64,000 nucleotides of DNA from Lusitaniella coriacea LEGE 07157 (GCF_015207425.1 NZ_JADEWZ010000008.1:62001-126000); one strand, 5' to 3'. Shown: positions 1-8,673, numbered from the stretch's first letter. Made by a program: numbers and translations. The notes: generated by a model from the sequence alone, not told the origin.

Positions 1-300
1 AAAATTTGCGCCGGAAAGATTGGCTCGATTGAGATAGGCTCCGGTTAAATTCGCTCTGGTTAAATTCGCTCCCTGGAAATCGACCCCTCGCAAATCAGCT
101 TTATTTAAATTGGCTCCTTTTAAATTGGCGTTCTTAAGATTCGCGTTGGTGAGAAGGACTTGGCTTAAATCGGCATTTTCCAAATTGACTCCTTCCAAAT
201 CCATCCGGTATAAGTCTATTTGTTGGAAATCGATACCGCTTAAATCTTGCCCTTCCTGAAGTTGTTTTAAAAGCGTCGCGCGATCGGAAATTGATTGCAT
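1..300 (-). CDS. Pentapeptide-repeat protein (3' part beyond window)
   Basis: An open frame reads leftward from an ATG at 300 to the window edge without a stop, so only about the first 100 residues are visible. After a short N-terminal helix-like stretch (MQSISDRATLLKQLQEGQDL) it becomes a run of A(D/N)LxX pentapeptides, for example ANLKNANLKGANLNKADLRG. This pattern forms a right-handed quadrilateral beta-helix. Such proteins are abundant in cyanobacteria and usually have no assigned function, and nothing here points to a partner. It is transcribed divergently from the cpcS-type gene that starts at 372. The family call is secure; the role is unknown. Confidence 0.85.
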   Translation of the reverse strand, partial: MQSISDRATLLKQLQEGQDLSGIDFQQIDLYRMDLEGVNLENADLSQVLLTNANLKNANLKGANLNKADLRGVDFQGANLTRANLTGAYLNRANLSGANF

Positions 301-371
301 AGTATTTCTGGTTGCTTCGTAAAAGCTATTCTACAATTTGGGGCAATCAGAAAATGGAGGTTAAGCCTGTT

Positions 372-956
372 ATGTCATTTAAACCGCCCATGACAATGAT
401 GGACTTTTTTCGCAAAAGTCAGGGAGTATGGTTAACTCAACGCGCCGTTCATCACTTTGATGTGGTGGCGGATGAATCCGGACAATCCAATTTAATTATC
501 AAGATGATTGAAAAGGAAGATCCCAGAGTCAATCAAGTTTGTAAGTTTCAAGGGATTGACCCGGTTAAGGCGATGGGAGGTGCTAGTTTCGCATGGCAAG
601 CAAACCTCGACGATAGTCCGCCCAACGATAGCTATGCTGCGGTTTTGATCGATATTCCCGACGATGAAACGGGCTTGTCTGGAAAATTGATTCGCGATCG
701 CGGTTATGTGGAAAGTATGCCCGTTGCCAGTCGCTACTGGTTCGGACGGGACGGAATTTTGACCATCGACACAGATTACGACAACAATCAGGGTCAGGAA
801 CGCTGCTGGTTCGTGACAGAAGACTTTCGCGTGCGCGCGAGTACGGTGCGGATGATGAACGGCGTGAACTTGGTAACCTACTGCTCGGAACGTCGCTGTG
901 TCTCGCCAGAAACCCTAGAGCAAATGGTACAAGATAATCTCGCAAGAGCAGTTTGA
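372..956 (+). CDS. cpcS: Phycobiliprotein lyase, CpcS/CpeS/CpcU family
   Basis: The 194-residue product matches the lipocalin-like CpcS/CpeS/CpcU lyases, which attach phycocyanobilin or phycoerythrobilin to the conserved Cys-82/84 of phycobiliprotein subunits. The family start MDFFRKSQGVWLTQRAVHHF is clear, followed by a beta-rich body ending in the RWFV/CSERRCVSPET-type region. The ATG at 372 is chosen because a GGAGG lies 11 bases upstream (356-360); in-frame starts at 312 and 354 are further out. The next genes on the same strand, pebA and pebB, make phycoerythrobilin, and cpcBA lies beyond them, which fits a chromophore-attachment role. Whether it acts as CpcS, CpcU or CpeS, and on which bilin, cannot be read from the sequence. 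Confidence 0.88.
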   Translation: MSFKPPMTMMDFFRKSQGVWLTQRAVHHFDVVADESGQSNLIIKMIEKEDPRVNQVCKFQGIDPVKAMGGASFAWQANLDDSPPNDSYAAVLIDIPDDETGLSGKLIRDRGYVESMPVASRYWFGRDGILTIDTDYDNNQGQERCWFVTEDFRVRASTVRMMNGVNLVTYCSERRCVSPETLEQMVQDNLARAV

Positions 957-1121
957 GATTCAGCTCGACTATCAATACTCCTGTTTTGAAGTTGATTGTG
1001 GGCTAACGGTTGAATCCCCGCTCCAATATTACGGATTGTTGCTTTGTGGCTCAAAAACGAGACGCACTTTGGGGAATCTTCTATTCTCCAAAATGAGTTT
1101 CTCTATCTGAGTCAGTGATCC

Positions 1122-1853
1122 ATGTACCAAGCTTTTCGCGAATTTTTAGAAAGAGAGTTGTTTGAGCGCTTCGACCTGCGGACTCGTCCCATTCCTCCGG
1201 GACTAGAATTCAATGCAAGCGATCGCGGGAAAACCTCAGCAACAATTCGCAGTTGGTCCTATGAGTGTCCCCAATTACGCAAAATTCGCTACACCTATAT
1301 TGATGCGGGGGAAATGGCTCAGGTGTTCAATAGCGTTATTTATCCCAGCCATCACTACGACCTACCATTGTTAGGCATAGATTTTCTCACTTTTGGTAAG
1401 AAGAAAATTCTCGTTGTTATGGACTTTCAACCCCTATTCCGCGATGAAGCTTATCAAGAAAAATATATCGAACCCATGAAATCTCTGCGCGATCGCTATG
1501 ACGATCTGGCGCAAAACTTGGAAATGAAGTTTTACGATGCCAATCAGTACTTTTCTAAGTACCTGCTCTTTGCAAAAACAGACGCTGAAACGGTTCAATC
1601 CCGTTTATTTCCCGCGTATCAAGAATATATTCGGCTATACCTGCAAATATTAGAACAAACCGAACCACTCGCCGATCCCGAAGCAATTCAGCGCGTGGCA
1701 AAAGCTCAAAAAGACTACGATCAATACAGTGCCGATCGCGATCCTGCATCCGGTTTATTCAGCAGCTATTTTGGTCACGAATGGGCAGAACGCTTTTTGT
1801 ATGAATTTTTATTTGAAGATGCCGTTCCCCTTGCCGTTGCTTCCGGGAAATAA
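1122..1853 (+). CDS. pebA: 15,16-dihydrobiliverdin:ferredoxin oxidoreductase PebA
   Basis: This 243-residue protein is a ferredoxin-dependent bilin reductase (HY2 family). PebA reduces biliverdin IXalpha to 15,16-dihydrobiliverdin, the first step of phycoerythrobilin synthesis in the cytoplasm. It shows the PebA-type blocks [42 protein letters not shown] and the C-terminal DPASGLF...[14 protein letters not shown]. These fit PebA better than PcyA or PebB. Its stop overlaps the start of pebB by one base (TAATG), so the two are translationally coupled; their products are known to channel the intermediate. No strong ribosome-binding site is visible before the ATG at 1122, which lies 165 bases after the cpcS-type gene. 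Confidence 0.92.
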   Translation: MYQAFREFLERELFERFDLRTRPIPPGLEFNASDRGKTSATIRSWSYECPQLRKIRYTYIDAGEMAQVFNSVIYPSHHYDLPLLGIDFLTFGKKKILVVMDFQPLFRDEAYQEKYIEPMKSLRDRYDDLAQNLEMKFYDANQYFSKYLLFAKTDAETVQSRLFPAYQEYIRLYLQILEQTEPLADPEAIQRVAKAQKDYDQYSADRDPASGLFSSYFGHEWAERFLYEFLFEDAVPLAVASGK

Positions 1854-2599
1854 TGACTTTATACCAACCTTTTTTAGATTACGCGATCGCCACCCTACAA
1901 CAACGATTAGATTTAAATCCCTACCCCATTCCCCCAGGATTTGAACGAAAGGAAGGGACAATGGGAAAAGGAAAGCGTCAAGAAGACGTTCTCACCACCA
2001 GCCACGCCTTCAAATCCCCTAAACTGCGGCAAATTCGAGCCGCTCACGTTCAAGGGGGAGCCTCTCTGCAAGTTCTAAATTTCGTCATCTTCCCAGAACT
2101 CAACTACGACTTACCCTTTTTTGGCGCGGATTTAGTGACCCTTCCCGGCGGACATCTCATCGCATTGGATATGCAGCCGCTTTTTCGGGACGATCCAACC
2201 TATCAAACCAAATATACCGAACCGATCCTCCCCATTTTTCGCGCTCACCAACAACACCTCACTTGGGGAGGAGACTTCCCAGAAGAAGCACAACCCTTTT
2301 TCTCTCCCGCTTTTTTGTGGACTCGTCCCCAGGAAACGGAAGTTGTTGAGACGCGAGTCTTTGAAGCCTTTAAAGACTACCTAAACGCCTATCTCGATTT
2401 CGTTGCTCAAGCCGAACCCATTTCCCATACTCAAGAAACCAAACAAATTCTTCAAGCTCAACGACGTTATCTCGACTATCGAGCAGAAAAAGACCCCGCC
2501 AGAGGAATGTTTACTCGCCTTTATGGTTCGGAGTGGACAGAAGAATATATTCACGGCTTTCTCTTCGATCTCGAACGCAAACTTCAAACCGCGAGTTAG
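1853..2599 (+). CDS. pebB: Phycoerythrobilin:ferredoxin oxidoreductase PebB
   Basis: This 248-residue HY2-family reductase performs the second step, 15,16-dihydrobiliverdin to phycoerythrobilin, using ferredoxin. PebB-specific blocks are [56 protein letters not shown] and [12 protein letters not shown]...[17 protein letters not shown]. It overlaps pebA by one base and clearly belongs to the same transcript. The product would normally be used for phycoerythrin, phycoerythrocyanin-like or R-phycocyanin-type pigments. No phycoerythrin subunit gene lies in this window; the phycobiliproteins just downstream are phycocyanin. Confidence 0.93.
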   Translation: MTLYQPFLDYAIATLQQRLDLNPYPIPPGFERKEGTMGKGKRQEDVLTTSHAFKSPKLRQIRAAHVQGGASLQVLNFVIFPELNYDLPFFGADLVTLPGGHLIALDMQPLFRDDPTYQTKYTEPILPIFRAHQQHLTWGGDFPEEAQPFFSPAFLWTRPQETEVVETRVFEAFKDYLNAYLDFVAQAEPISHTQETKQILQAQRRYLDYRAEKDPARGMFTRLYGSEWTEEYIHGFLFDLERKLQTAS

Positions 2600-2615
2600 C
2601 CGCTCGAACTTTTTC

Positions 2616-2639
2616 AAGACCCTACGGTTGAGGTCTTTT
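2616..2639 (+). terminator. Weak terminator-like hairpin after pebB
   Basis: AAGACC (2616-2621) can pair with GGTCTT (2632-2637), and the second arm merges into a short T run. It lies 17 bases past the pebB stop. The stem is only six pairs, so termination may be partial. Confidence 0.4.
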
Positions 2640-3200
2640 CGCCAGGAGTGTTTCTTTATTGCGTAACAGGAACCCTCGTACTTTTCCTCAGCGCGAGGCA
2701 CTTGGAGACTACATTGCCTTACAGAATCGCCCTTAGAGGTATTCCTGCAGTTCCCTGCGCCTGTACGACAGGGTTTCCCTTGTCAGTTGCCTAATTTCTA
2801 CAGCAATAGTTCTCTTTTGAATCAAAAGAGTTCCTGAAAACTCTTAACAAGATGTAACAAAAAAAGACTCAGCCGCATTGTATAAAAGGTATCTGAAGGG
2901 TTAATGATGATAGACAAACATCAGCCCAGACACCAATTCACACTCCATTCTCGGTTTCTCATAAAAACATAAAGTTTTCTGAGGTTTCTTAAACGTTCGT
3001 TTGACAGGTTCTCAAATTGCTTCTTGACTCGATCGAGCGAACTGCGATTAGAACTGTGGTTTGGTGCTGTACTGGTAGTCTGCGTTCCATCCCTTTAAAG
3101 AAAATCTAGCTGCACGACCTGTAGCTATGCTCCCCCAGACGGGGATTGCATTTTAAATTCAAACCAAGCTCAACTTAAGTCAAGTAGGAGATAAAATTCG
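2640..3200 (+). promoter_or_regulatory. Long upstream region of the phycocyanin operon
   Basis: No gene is seen in the 601 bases between pebB and cpcB. A palindrome with nine-base arms, CTCTTTTGA A TCAAAAGAG, sits at 2812-2830 and is a possible protein-binding site. An A/T-rich stretch with TGTATAAAA near 2879-2887 could hold a -10 element, but no well-spaced -35 was found, so the start site is uncertain. If transcription starts there, the leader would be roughly 300 bases, and long leaders are common for phycobilisome operons. The ribosome-binding site of cpcB (TAGGAGA, 3185-3191) is clear. Confidence 0.45.
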
Positions 3201-3719
3201 ATGTTTGACGCATTCACAAGGGTTGTTTCCCAAGCCGACGCTCGTGGAGATTATATTTCTTCTTCTCAAATCGATGCTCTGAGCGCAATGGTTGCAGACG
3301 GCAACAAGCGAATCGACGCTGTTAACCGCATGACCGGTAGTGCTTCTGCTATCGTTGCCGATGCTGCTCGCGCTCTGTTTGGCGAGCAACCTCAGCTCAT
3401 CGCTCCTGGTGGAAATGCTTACACCAGTCGTCGCATGGCTGCTTGCCTGCGCGACATGGAAATCATCTTGCGTTACGTCACCTACGCTACCTTCACCGGC
3501 GATGCTAGCGTTCTCAACGATCGCTGCCTCAATGGTCTGCGCGAAACCTATGTTGCTCTGGGCGTTCCCGGCGCTTCTGTTGCCGCAGGCGTGCAAAAGA
3601 TGAAAGACGCAGCCGTTTCAATTGCCAACGATCGTAACGGCATCACCCAAGGGGATTGCAGCGCTTTAATGTCTGAAATCTCTGGTTACTTCGATGCAGC
3701 TGCCTCTGCGGTTGCCTAA
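3201..3719 (+). CDS. cpcB: C-phycocyanin beta subunit
   Basis: The 172-residue product is phycocyanin beta, a globin-fold light-harvesting subunit of phycobilisome rods on the thylakoid surface. Chromophore cysteines are at 82 (MAACLRDME) and 153 (GDCSAL), and Asn-72 of GGNAYTSRR is the usual methylation site. Length and the [13 protein letters not shown] start are typical. Phycoerythrin beta is excluded because the extra Cys-50/61 pair is absent; the [20 protein letters not shown] block favours CpcB over PecB, although the C-terminal third also resembles PecB. A good ribosome-binding site precedes the ATG. cpcA follows 97 bases later. With pebAB just upstream, the bilin at Cys-153 could be PEB rather than PCB, but this is inference. 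Confidence 0.96.
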   Translation: MFDAFTRVVSQADARGDYISSSQIDALSAMVADGNKRIDAVNRMTGSASAIVADAARALFGEQPQLIAPGGNAYTSRRMAACLRDMEIILRYVTYATFTGDASVLNDRCLNGLRETYVALGVPGASVAAGVQKMKDAAVSIANDRNGITQGDCSALMSEISGYFDAAASAVA

Positions 3720-3816
3720 AATCGTTTAATTGCGACCTGTTGACTCAGGCGCAAAACCTTTGAACACAATTTCTACGAAAACTTTGCAATTTTAAAGATA
3801 GGGAGATACCTCAACC

Positions 3817-4305
3817 ATGAAAACCCCTTTGACCGAAGCCGTCTCTACCGCAGATTCCCAAGGTCGCTTCTTGAGCAGTACTGAGCTGCAAGTTGCCTTC
3901 GGTCGCCTTCGTCAAGCCGAGTCTGGTCTAGAAGCGGCTAAAGCGTTGTCATCCAAAGCAGATGGCTTAGTAAGCGGTGCGGCAAATGCTGTGTACAGCA
4001 AGTTCCCCTATACCACCCAAATGCAAGGCGCTAACTACGCCGCAGACCAGCGCGGTAAAGATAAGTGCGCTCGCGACATCGGCTATTACCTGCGCATGGT
4101 GACCTACTGCTTGGTTGCTGGTGGAACGGGTCCGATGGACGAATATTTGATTGCTGGGATTGACGAAATCAACAGCACCTTTGAATTGTCTCCAAGCTGG
4201 TACGTTGAAGCTCTCAAGTACATCAAATCCAACCACGGTTTAAGCGGCGACGCTGCCTCCGAAGCTAATTCTTACATCGACTACGCAATTAATGCCCTAA
4301 GCTAG
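3817..4305 (+). CDS. cpcA: C-phycocyanin alpha subunit
   Basis: The 162-residue product is phycocyanin alpha, which pairs with CpcB into (alpha-beta) monomers that stack into rod hexamers. The single chromophore cysteine is Cys-84 in [12 protein letters not shown]. The N terminus [20 protein letters not shown] and the end [14 protein letters not shown] are almost canonical for C-phycocyanin. AGGGAGA upstream of the ATG is the ribosome-binding site. CpcE/CpcF, encoded downstream, is the heterodimeric lyase that normally loads this cysteine. A strong hairpin follows the stop and separates the abundant subunit transcripts from the linker genes. Confidence 0.97.
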   Translation: MKTPLTEAVSTADSQGRFLSSTELQVAFGRLRQAESGLEAAKALSSKADGLVSGAANAVYSKFPYTTQMQGANYAADQRGKDKCARDIGYYLRMVTYCLVAGGTGPMDEYLIAGIDEINSTFELSPSWYVEALKYIKSNHGLSGDAASEANSYIDYAINALS

Positions 4306-4324
4306 TGCGCTAAGAACGGCTTTT

Positions 4325-4383
4325 GACCCGGAAAAGTAGAGGGTTGTTAGCAAAAGGGTTAGCAATCGTTTATCTTCCGGGTC
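4325..4383 (+). terminator. Attenuator-type hairpin between cpcA and the linker genes
   Basis: GACCCGGAA (4325-4333) pairs perfectly with TTCCGGGTC (4375-4383) around a 41-base loop, followed by the T-rich TTGTTATTTCT. In other cyanobacteria hairpins at this spot stabilise the cpcBA message and let only part of transcription continue into linkers. The same role is inferred here. Confidence 0.65.
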
Positions 4384-4415
4384 TTGTTATTTCTAAAATT
4401 TCATAGGAGGTAGAT

Positions 4416-5231
4416 ATGGCGAGTTTGATGACCGCTCAACGTTTGGGAATTGAGCCTTTTTCTGACTCAGCGCCTGTCGAGCTGTATCCTGGTTCTGCTA
4501 GTGCAGATGCAGAAGTTGTTATCCAGGCGGTTTATCGGCAGATTTTGGGCAATGCTTACGTCATGGAGAGCGAGCGGATAGCCGTTCCAGAATCTCAGCT
4601 TAAAAGCGGCAGTATTTCTGTTCGCGAATTTGTAAGACAAGTCGCAAAATCGGAGCTTTATCGCTCCCGTTTTTTTGAGAATTGTCCTCGTTATCGAGCG
4701 ATTGAATTAAATTTCAAGCACTTTCTCGGTCGCGCTCCCAACGATTTAGAGGAGATGCGGGCGCACAGTACGATTTTAGATAATCAAGGCTTTGACGCTG
4801 AGATCGATTCCTATATCGATAGCGACGAGTATAACCAGTGCTTCGGTGAAAATGTTGTTCCCTATTATCGCGGCTTCTCGACCGAAGGGAACGAAAAAAT
4901 GGTTGGTTTTACCCGCCTGTTCCAACTGTATCGGGGCTATGCCAATAGCGATAAAGCTTGCGGGAAACAGTCGCGACTCAACCGGGAAGTGATCCAAAAT
5001 ACGGCTTCTCCAATTTATATTGGCTCTACCAGCCAGGTTATTCCTGGAATTTCAGGTGGCGGTCGAGGTCAGTTCTATCGGTTGTCTGTTGTGCAAGCGG
5101 CAGGAGCCGGTCGAATGGCAAGAATACGGAAAAGTAGTATGGAATATCTCGTTCCTTACGAACAGCTTTCCTGGAAGTTGCAGCAAATCAACAAACAGGG
5201 CGGCAAAGTGACAAGCATTATTCCTGCTTAA
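4416..5231 (+). CDS. cpcC: Phycobilisome rod linker (CpcC type)
   Basis: The 271-residue product has an N-terminal phycobilisome linker domain (about residues 20-150, with [50 protein letters not shown] and VPYYRGF) and a C-terminal CpcD-like domain (about 215-271, ending YLVPYEQLSWKLQQINKQGG). This architecture is that of rod linkers that sit inside phycocyanin hexamers and set their distance from the core. A GGAGGT precedes the ATG. It is a paralogue of the next gene. Odd points are cysteines in FFENCPRYR, NQCFGEN and KACGKQ that are absent from the neighbouring paralogue. Confidence 0.9.
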   Translation: MASLMTAQRLGIEPFSDSAPVELYPGSASADAEVVIQAVYRQILGNAYVMESERIAVPESQLKSGSISVREFVRQVAKSELYRSRFFENCPRYRAIELNFKHFLGRAPNDLEEMRAHSTILDNQGFDAEIDSYIDSDEYNQCFGENVVPYYRGFSTEGNEKMVGFTRLFQLYRGYANSDKACGKQSRLNREVIQNTASPIYIGSTSQVIPGISGGGRGQFYRLSVVQAAGAGRMARIRKSSMEYLVPYEQLSWKLQQINKQGGKVTSIIPA

Positions 5232-5269
5232 GGTTTTGCACTGTTGGTTTTTAATAAGGAGAATTTGAA

Positions 5270-6142
5270 GTGGCTATTACGACAGCAGCATCTCGGCTGG
5301 GAACATCAGCTTTTAGCAATGCAACCCCCGTTGAGTTGCGACCGAGTTGGACGACAGATGATGCAAAGGCTGTAATTCGCACCGTTTACCGTCAGGTAGT
5401 AGGGAACGAATATATTATGTCTTCCGAGCGACTCACCAGTTTAGAGTCGCTTTTGTCTCAAGGATGCATCAGCGTGCGAGAGTTTGTCCGCGCTGTTGCG
5501 AAATCGGAGCTTTACAAATCCAAGTATTTCTACAACAATTTCCAAACTCGGACAATTGAACTCAACTTTAAACACCTGTTAGGTCGCGCGCCTTACGACG
5601 AGTCGGAGATTATCGAACACCTCGACATTTACGAAAATGAAGGGTACGACGCAGATATAGACTCTTATATCAACTCTGTTGAGTATCAGGAGAATTTTGG
5701 GGAGAATATCGTTCCCTACTATCGCGGCTTTAATACTCAGACTGGTCAAAAAACGTCTGCTTTCCCCCGGATGTTCCGACTTTATCGCGGTTATGCTAAC
5801 AGCGATTCTTCTCAACTCGGTGGCGGTATTCCCCGTCTGGTAGTTGAACTCGGTCAGAATACTTCGGCGGCGGTTGTTGCACCTTCTGGTGGTGGCAACG
5901 GTTGGGCATACCAAGCTTCCAAGCAAGGCAATGTTCCGAATAAGGCACTTGGCGGTACGACTCCCTACGGTCAAGCGAGTCGTGTCTACCGAATTGAAGT
6001 GTCAGGAATGAGCAAGCCGGGATATCCGAGTATTCGCCGGAGTAGTCGGGCGTTCTTGGTTCCTTATGAAGAGTTGAACAATAAGTTGCAGCAGATTAAT
6101 CGCCTCGGCGGTAAAATCGCTAGCATTACACCTGCGAGCTAA
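5270..6142 (+). CDS. cpcC2: Phycobilisome rod linker (second CpcC type)
   Basis: The 290-residue product has the same layout as the gene before it: linker domain (about residues 20-150, [37 protein letters not shown]), a glycine-rich spacer and a CpcD-like C-terminal domain (about 230-290, [20 protein letters not shown]). It starts with GTG at 5270, supported by AAGGAGA eight bases upstream; no nearby ATG fits. Two tandem CpcC linkers usually specify successive phycocyanin hexamers of the rod. A separate small cpcD (rod-capping linker) does not follow, as it often does in other genomes. The numbering as second copy is mine. Confidence 0.9.
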   Translation: MAITTAASRLGTSAFSNATPVELRPSWTTDDAKAVIRTVYRQVVGNEYIMSSERLTSLESLLSQGCISVREFVRAVAKSELYKSKYFYNNFQTRTIELNFKHLLGRAPYDESEIIEHLDIYENEGYDADIDSYINSVEYQENFGENIVPYYRGFNTQTGQKTSAFPRMFRLYRGYANSDSSQLGGGIPRLVVELGQNTSAAVVAPSGGGNGWAYQASKQGNVPNKALGGTTPYGQASRVYRIEVSGMSKPGYPSIRRSSRAFLVPYEELNNKLQQINRLGGKIASITPAS

Positions 6143-6158
6143 ACAACTCGCAAATTAA

Positions 6159-6240
6159 GGGTACAGCGGATCGGCAGAATCGGAAGTTAGAAGTTTTCGA
6201 GTAATCTGTTTTTGTTGATTCTCTGTACCCATTGTTTTTG
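6159..6240 (+). terminator. Hairpin with T run between linker gene and cpcE
   Basis: GGGTACAG (6159-6166) pairs perfectly with CTGTACCC (6223-6230) and is followed by ATTGTTTTTG. The loop is long (56 bases). It may end or reduce transcription before cpcE. Confidence 0.45.
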
Positions 6241-6260
6241 GGGTTAATTTCAATTTGAGA

Positions 6261-7100
6261 ATGGAAACCGATCGCGCACCGAATAACGTTACGACAGAAG
6301 AACGCCCTGCCTTAACCGTCGAGGAGGCGCTAGAAAATTTAAAACAAACCCAAGATTTGGGGTTGCGATACTATGCAGCGTGGTGGTTGGGACGATTTCG
6401 CGTGCGCGAGCCGATCGCGATTGAAATGCTTCTCGCAGCGTTGGAAGATGAATCCGATCGCACGCCCGATGGGGGCTATCCCCTACGACGCAACGCAGCA
6501 ACGGCTTTGGGAAAATTGGGCGATCGCGCCTGCGTTCCGGCTTTGATTCGCTGTTTGGATTGCGAAGATTATTACGTGCGGGAAGCGGCGGCACAAGCCC
6601 TAGCGATGTTGGGCGATCCATCTGCGATTCCTTCCTTGCTGAAATTCCTCGATGGGGGCGTTGAGGCAGCAGTGGGAACTTCGGGAAAACCCCACCTCAT
6701 CCAGCCCTACGAAGCAATTATCGAGGCGCTGGGGGCTTTAGGGGCTTCGGAAGCAATGAGCGCGATCGAACCTTTTATGGCGCATTCTATGGAGAAGGTG
6801 CAATATGCGGCGGCGCGAGCGATGTATCAGTTAACCCAGAATAGGCAGTATGGGGAATATTTGGTTGAAGCGCTACAAAATGACAACCTACAATTGCGTC
6901 GTTCTGCGTTGATGGATTTGGGCGCAATCGGCTATTTACCCGCAGCAGAGGCGATCGCGGAAACTTTAGCGGAAAATAGTTTGAAGCTGATTTCTCTCAA
7001 AGGGGTTTTGGAGTGCGAATTAGGCAACCGTAATGCTGAAACGACTTTGTTATCCCCAGAAAGTGAACGAATTATGACTTTAATGGACGATCTGTTGTAG
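6261..7100 (+). CDS. cpcE: Phycocyanin alpha-subunit phycocyanobilin lyase, CpcE subunit
   Basis: The 279-residue product is the CpcE half of the CpcE/CpcF heterodimer that attaches phycocyanobilin to Cys-84 of CpcA. It consists of HEAT-like repeats: AATALGKLGDRACVPALIRC, AAAQALAMLGDPSAIPSLLK and ALGALGASEAMSAIEPFM are successive examples. The typical CpcE start, LTVEEALENLKQTQDLGLRYYAAWWLG, begins near residue 18. I take the ATG at 6261; an in-frame TTG two codons earlier is less likely. It lies 118 bases after the second linker. Its partner cpcF lies about 940 bases downstream, separated by an opposite-strand gene, an unusual arrangement for two subunits of one enzyme. Confidence 0.93.
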   Translation: METDRAPNNVTTEERPALTVEEALENLKQTQDLGLRYYAAWWLGRFRVREPIAIEMLLAALEDESDRTPDGGYPLRRNAATALGKLGDRACVPALIRCLDCEDYYVREAAAQALAMLGDPSAIPSLLKFLDGGVEAAVGTSGKPHLIQPYEAIIEALGALGASEAMSAIEPFMAHSMEKVQYAAARAMYQLTQNRQYGEYLVEALQNDNLQLRRSALMDLGAIGYLPAAEAIAETLAENSLKLISLKGVLECELGNRNAETTLLSPESERIMTLMDDLL

Positions 7101-7118
7101 CAGTCAGCTATCCACCGT

Positions 7119-7760
7119 TTATGGTTTTGCGGGAATATCCCGATCCATCGTGTTGTAATCCTCAAATGCATTTAGGAGCGTATCAGGAAGGTTCAATAGG
7201 AGTGAATCCCAAGTTGGATAAGCTTGCAGTGCTTCAATGACAATCGGAAGCGGTTCGGGAAAAACAGTTTGAGAATCTTCTTCTCCGGAGAGTTGAGGTT
7301 GATAGGCAAGCTGTTCGAGAGGCGGTGTAAATTGCGCGTTAATGCCTGCGCGATTGCCCCTCGGATCTATGCGATACCAACCGACTTGAGGTAAATGAAC
7401 TGCGTTGAGTCCGTGCAAACTGTAGGGTTCGCCATCATCATGAACGCTTAAGCGTTGATAGCAAAAACCCGCAGGAATGCCATTGGCACGAAGAAGTGCG
7501 GCGAGAAGGTGACTTTTGGCGTAGCAATACCCCGTTCGACATTGTAGAACTTCCGATGCTCGACAGGTTACAGGATTCATTCGATAATCAGAGCTGTGAT
7601 GCACGCGATCGCGCACCCATTCAAAACAGGCTTTCGCAATTGCTTCTGGTGTATCGCACTCTGCGGCAATCGTTTTTGCTAGATCCAAAATGCGAGGATT
7701 GTCCCAATCAATAATCTCGCTCGTTTGTAGATAATTCTCCAGATTGCTGTCGTACTGCAT
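7119..7760 (-). CDS. Transglutaminase-like domain protein
   Basis: The 213-residue product carries a transglutaminase-like fold. The likely catalytic triad is Cys-79 in RTGYCYAKSHLLAALLRANG, His-116 in SLHGLNAV and Asp-132 in WYRIDPRGN. In bacteria this superfamily includes peptidases and amidases as well as cross-linking enzymes, so the substrate is open. There is no signal peptide, so it should be cytoplasmic. The ATG at 7760 (MQYDSNLENYLQ) is chosen because the family domain starts just after it and GAAGAGA lies upstream; the frame is open for 40 further codons. It lies on the opposite strand between cpcE and cpcF, ending 18 bases after cpcE. A link to phycobilisomes is only positional. 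Confidence 0.85.
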   Translation of the reverse strand: MQYDSNLENYLQTSEIIDWDNPRILDLAKTIAAECDTPEAIAKACFEWVRDRVHHSSDYRMNPVTCRASEVLQCRTGYCYAKSHLLAALLRANGIPAGFCYQRLSVHDDGEPYSLHGLNAVHLPQVGWYRIDPRGNRAGINAQFTPPLEQLAYQPQLSGEEDSQTVFPEPLPIVIEALQAYPTWDSLLLNLPDTLLNAFEDYNTMDRDIPAKP

Positions 7761-7914
7761 TATTTTTTTCTCTTCGCCAACCCGCGCGATCGCGTAACAC
7801 ATTGTATTATATAGAATTTTTACCAACCCCGATCGCTGATGACGCTCTTCAAAAACTAAAAATCGCGCTAAGTCCCTCAAACCCTTGTATGATGGGTATT
7901 AGAGAAGCTTCTTA

Positions 7915-8040
7915 CTTTCTCTGTCGGCGTAGGCTTTCCCTTTCTGCCGTCTGTCTTGGTACGCGTTCCCTTGCGCCTTTTGGCGGCGCGGGGTCGCACC
8001 GCTGCCACCTGCCCTCTGCCTTGCCGTCAGGCGCTGATAA
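7915..8040. repeat. Low-complexity interspersed repeat upstream of cpcF
   Basis: The spacer is made of short C/T-rich words (CTGCCACCTG, CCCTCTGCCTTGCC) and ends in a GCTGATAACTAATG-like word. It also holds GCGCC TTTT GGCG. This composition is typical of the heptamer-like repeats scattered in cyanobacterial spacers. No gene is supported in it. Confidence 0.4.
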
Positions 8041-8043
8041 CTA

Positions 8044-8673
8044 ATGACTGAAGCGACCACCATAAAAGAACTAATCCAGGCTGTCGATCGCGCCGATTCT
8101 GCTGATGAATTACTGGACGCAGTAGAAAACCTATCAGAAAAGAAGCACAAAGACGCAATTCCCACCCTAATTGAAGTTCTGGGCTTTAACAATCCGGGAG
8201 CAGCCGTTGCCGCCGTAGAAGGACTTATCGAGATTGGCGAGCCAGTCGTTCCTATCTTACTCGAACAGCTTGATGGCTATAACTACGGTGCAAGAGCCTG
8301 GGCAACCCGCGTCTTTGCTGGGATTGGCGACCCTCGCGCCCTCGATCTTTTGCTTTCTGCGGCGAGTAGCGACTTTTCCCTGAGCGTTCGTCGTGCTGCG
8401 GCGAAAGGACTGGGGATTATTCGTTGGTCAAAGTTGCCGGAACAAGAAATTCTTCCCGCTCAAACTCAAGTTCTGAAAACCCTATTTCAGGTCAGTGAAG
8501 ATCCTGAATGGGTAGTGCGTTATGCAGCAGTGTTGGGGTTGCAATCCCTGGCATTAATCGTTCCCAATTTTAAAGCAGAGGTGGTGGAGTTTTTGAAAAA
8601 ACTTGGGAACAACGATGCGGAATTGGCGATTCGCAGTCGCGTCCAGATGGCATTGAATGTTTTGGTGCAGTAA
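8044..8673 (+). CDS. cpcF: Phycocyanin alpha-subunit phycocyanobilin lyase, CpcF subunit
   Basis: The 209-residue product is the CpcF partner of CpcE. It is built of HEAT-like repeats (AAVEGLIEIGEPVVPILLEQ, ARAWATRVFAGIGDPRALDL, RRAAAKGLGIIRW), and its length is normal for CpcF. Acting with CpcE it ligates, and can transfer or remove, phycocyanobilin on CpcA Cys-84. A low-complexity repeat occupies the spacer upstream and no good ribosome-binding site is visible, so its expression may differ from that of cpcE. The next gene begins six bases after its stop. Confidence 0.9.
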   Translation: MTEATTIKELIQAVDRADSADELLDAVENLSEKKHKDAIPTLIEVLGFNNPGAAVAAVEGLIEIGEPVVPILLEQLDGYNYGARAWATRVFAGIGDPRALDLLLSAASSDFSLSVRRAAAKGLGIIRWSKLPEQEILPAQTQVLKTLFQVSEDPEWVVRYAAVLGLQSLALIVPNFKAEVVEFLKKLGNNDAELAIRSRVQMALNVLVQ

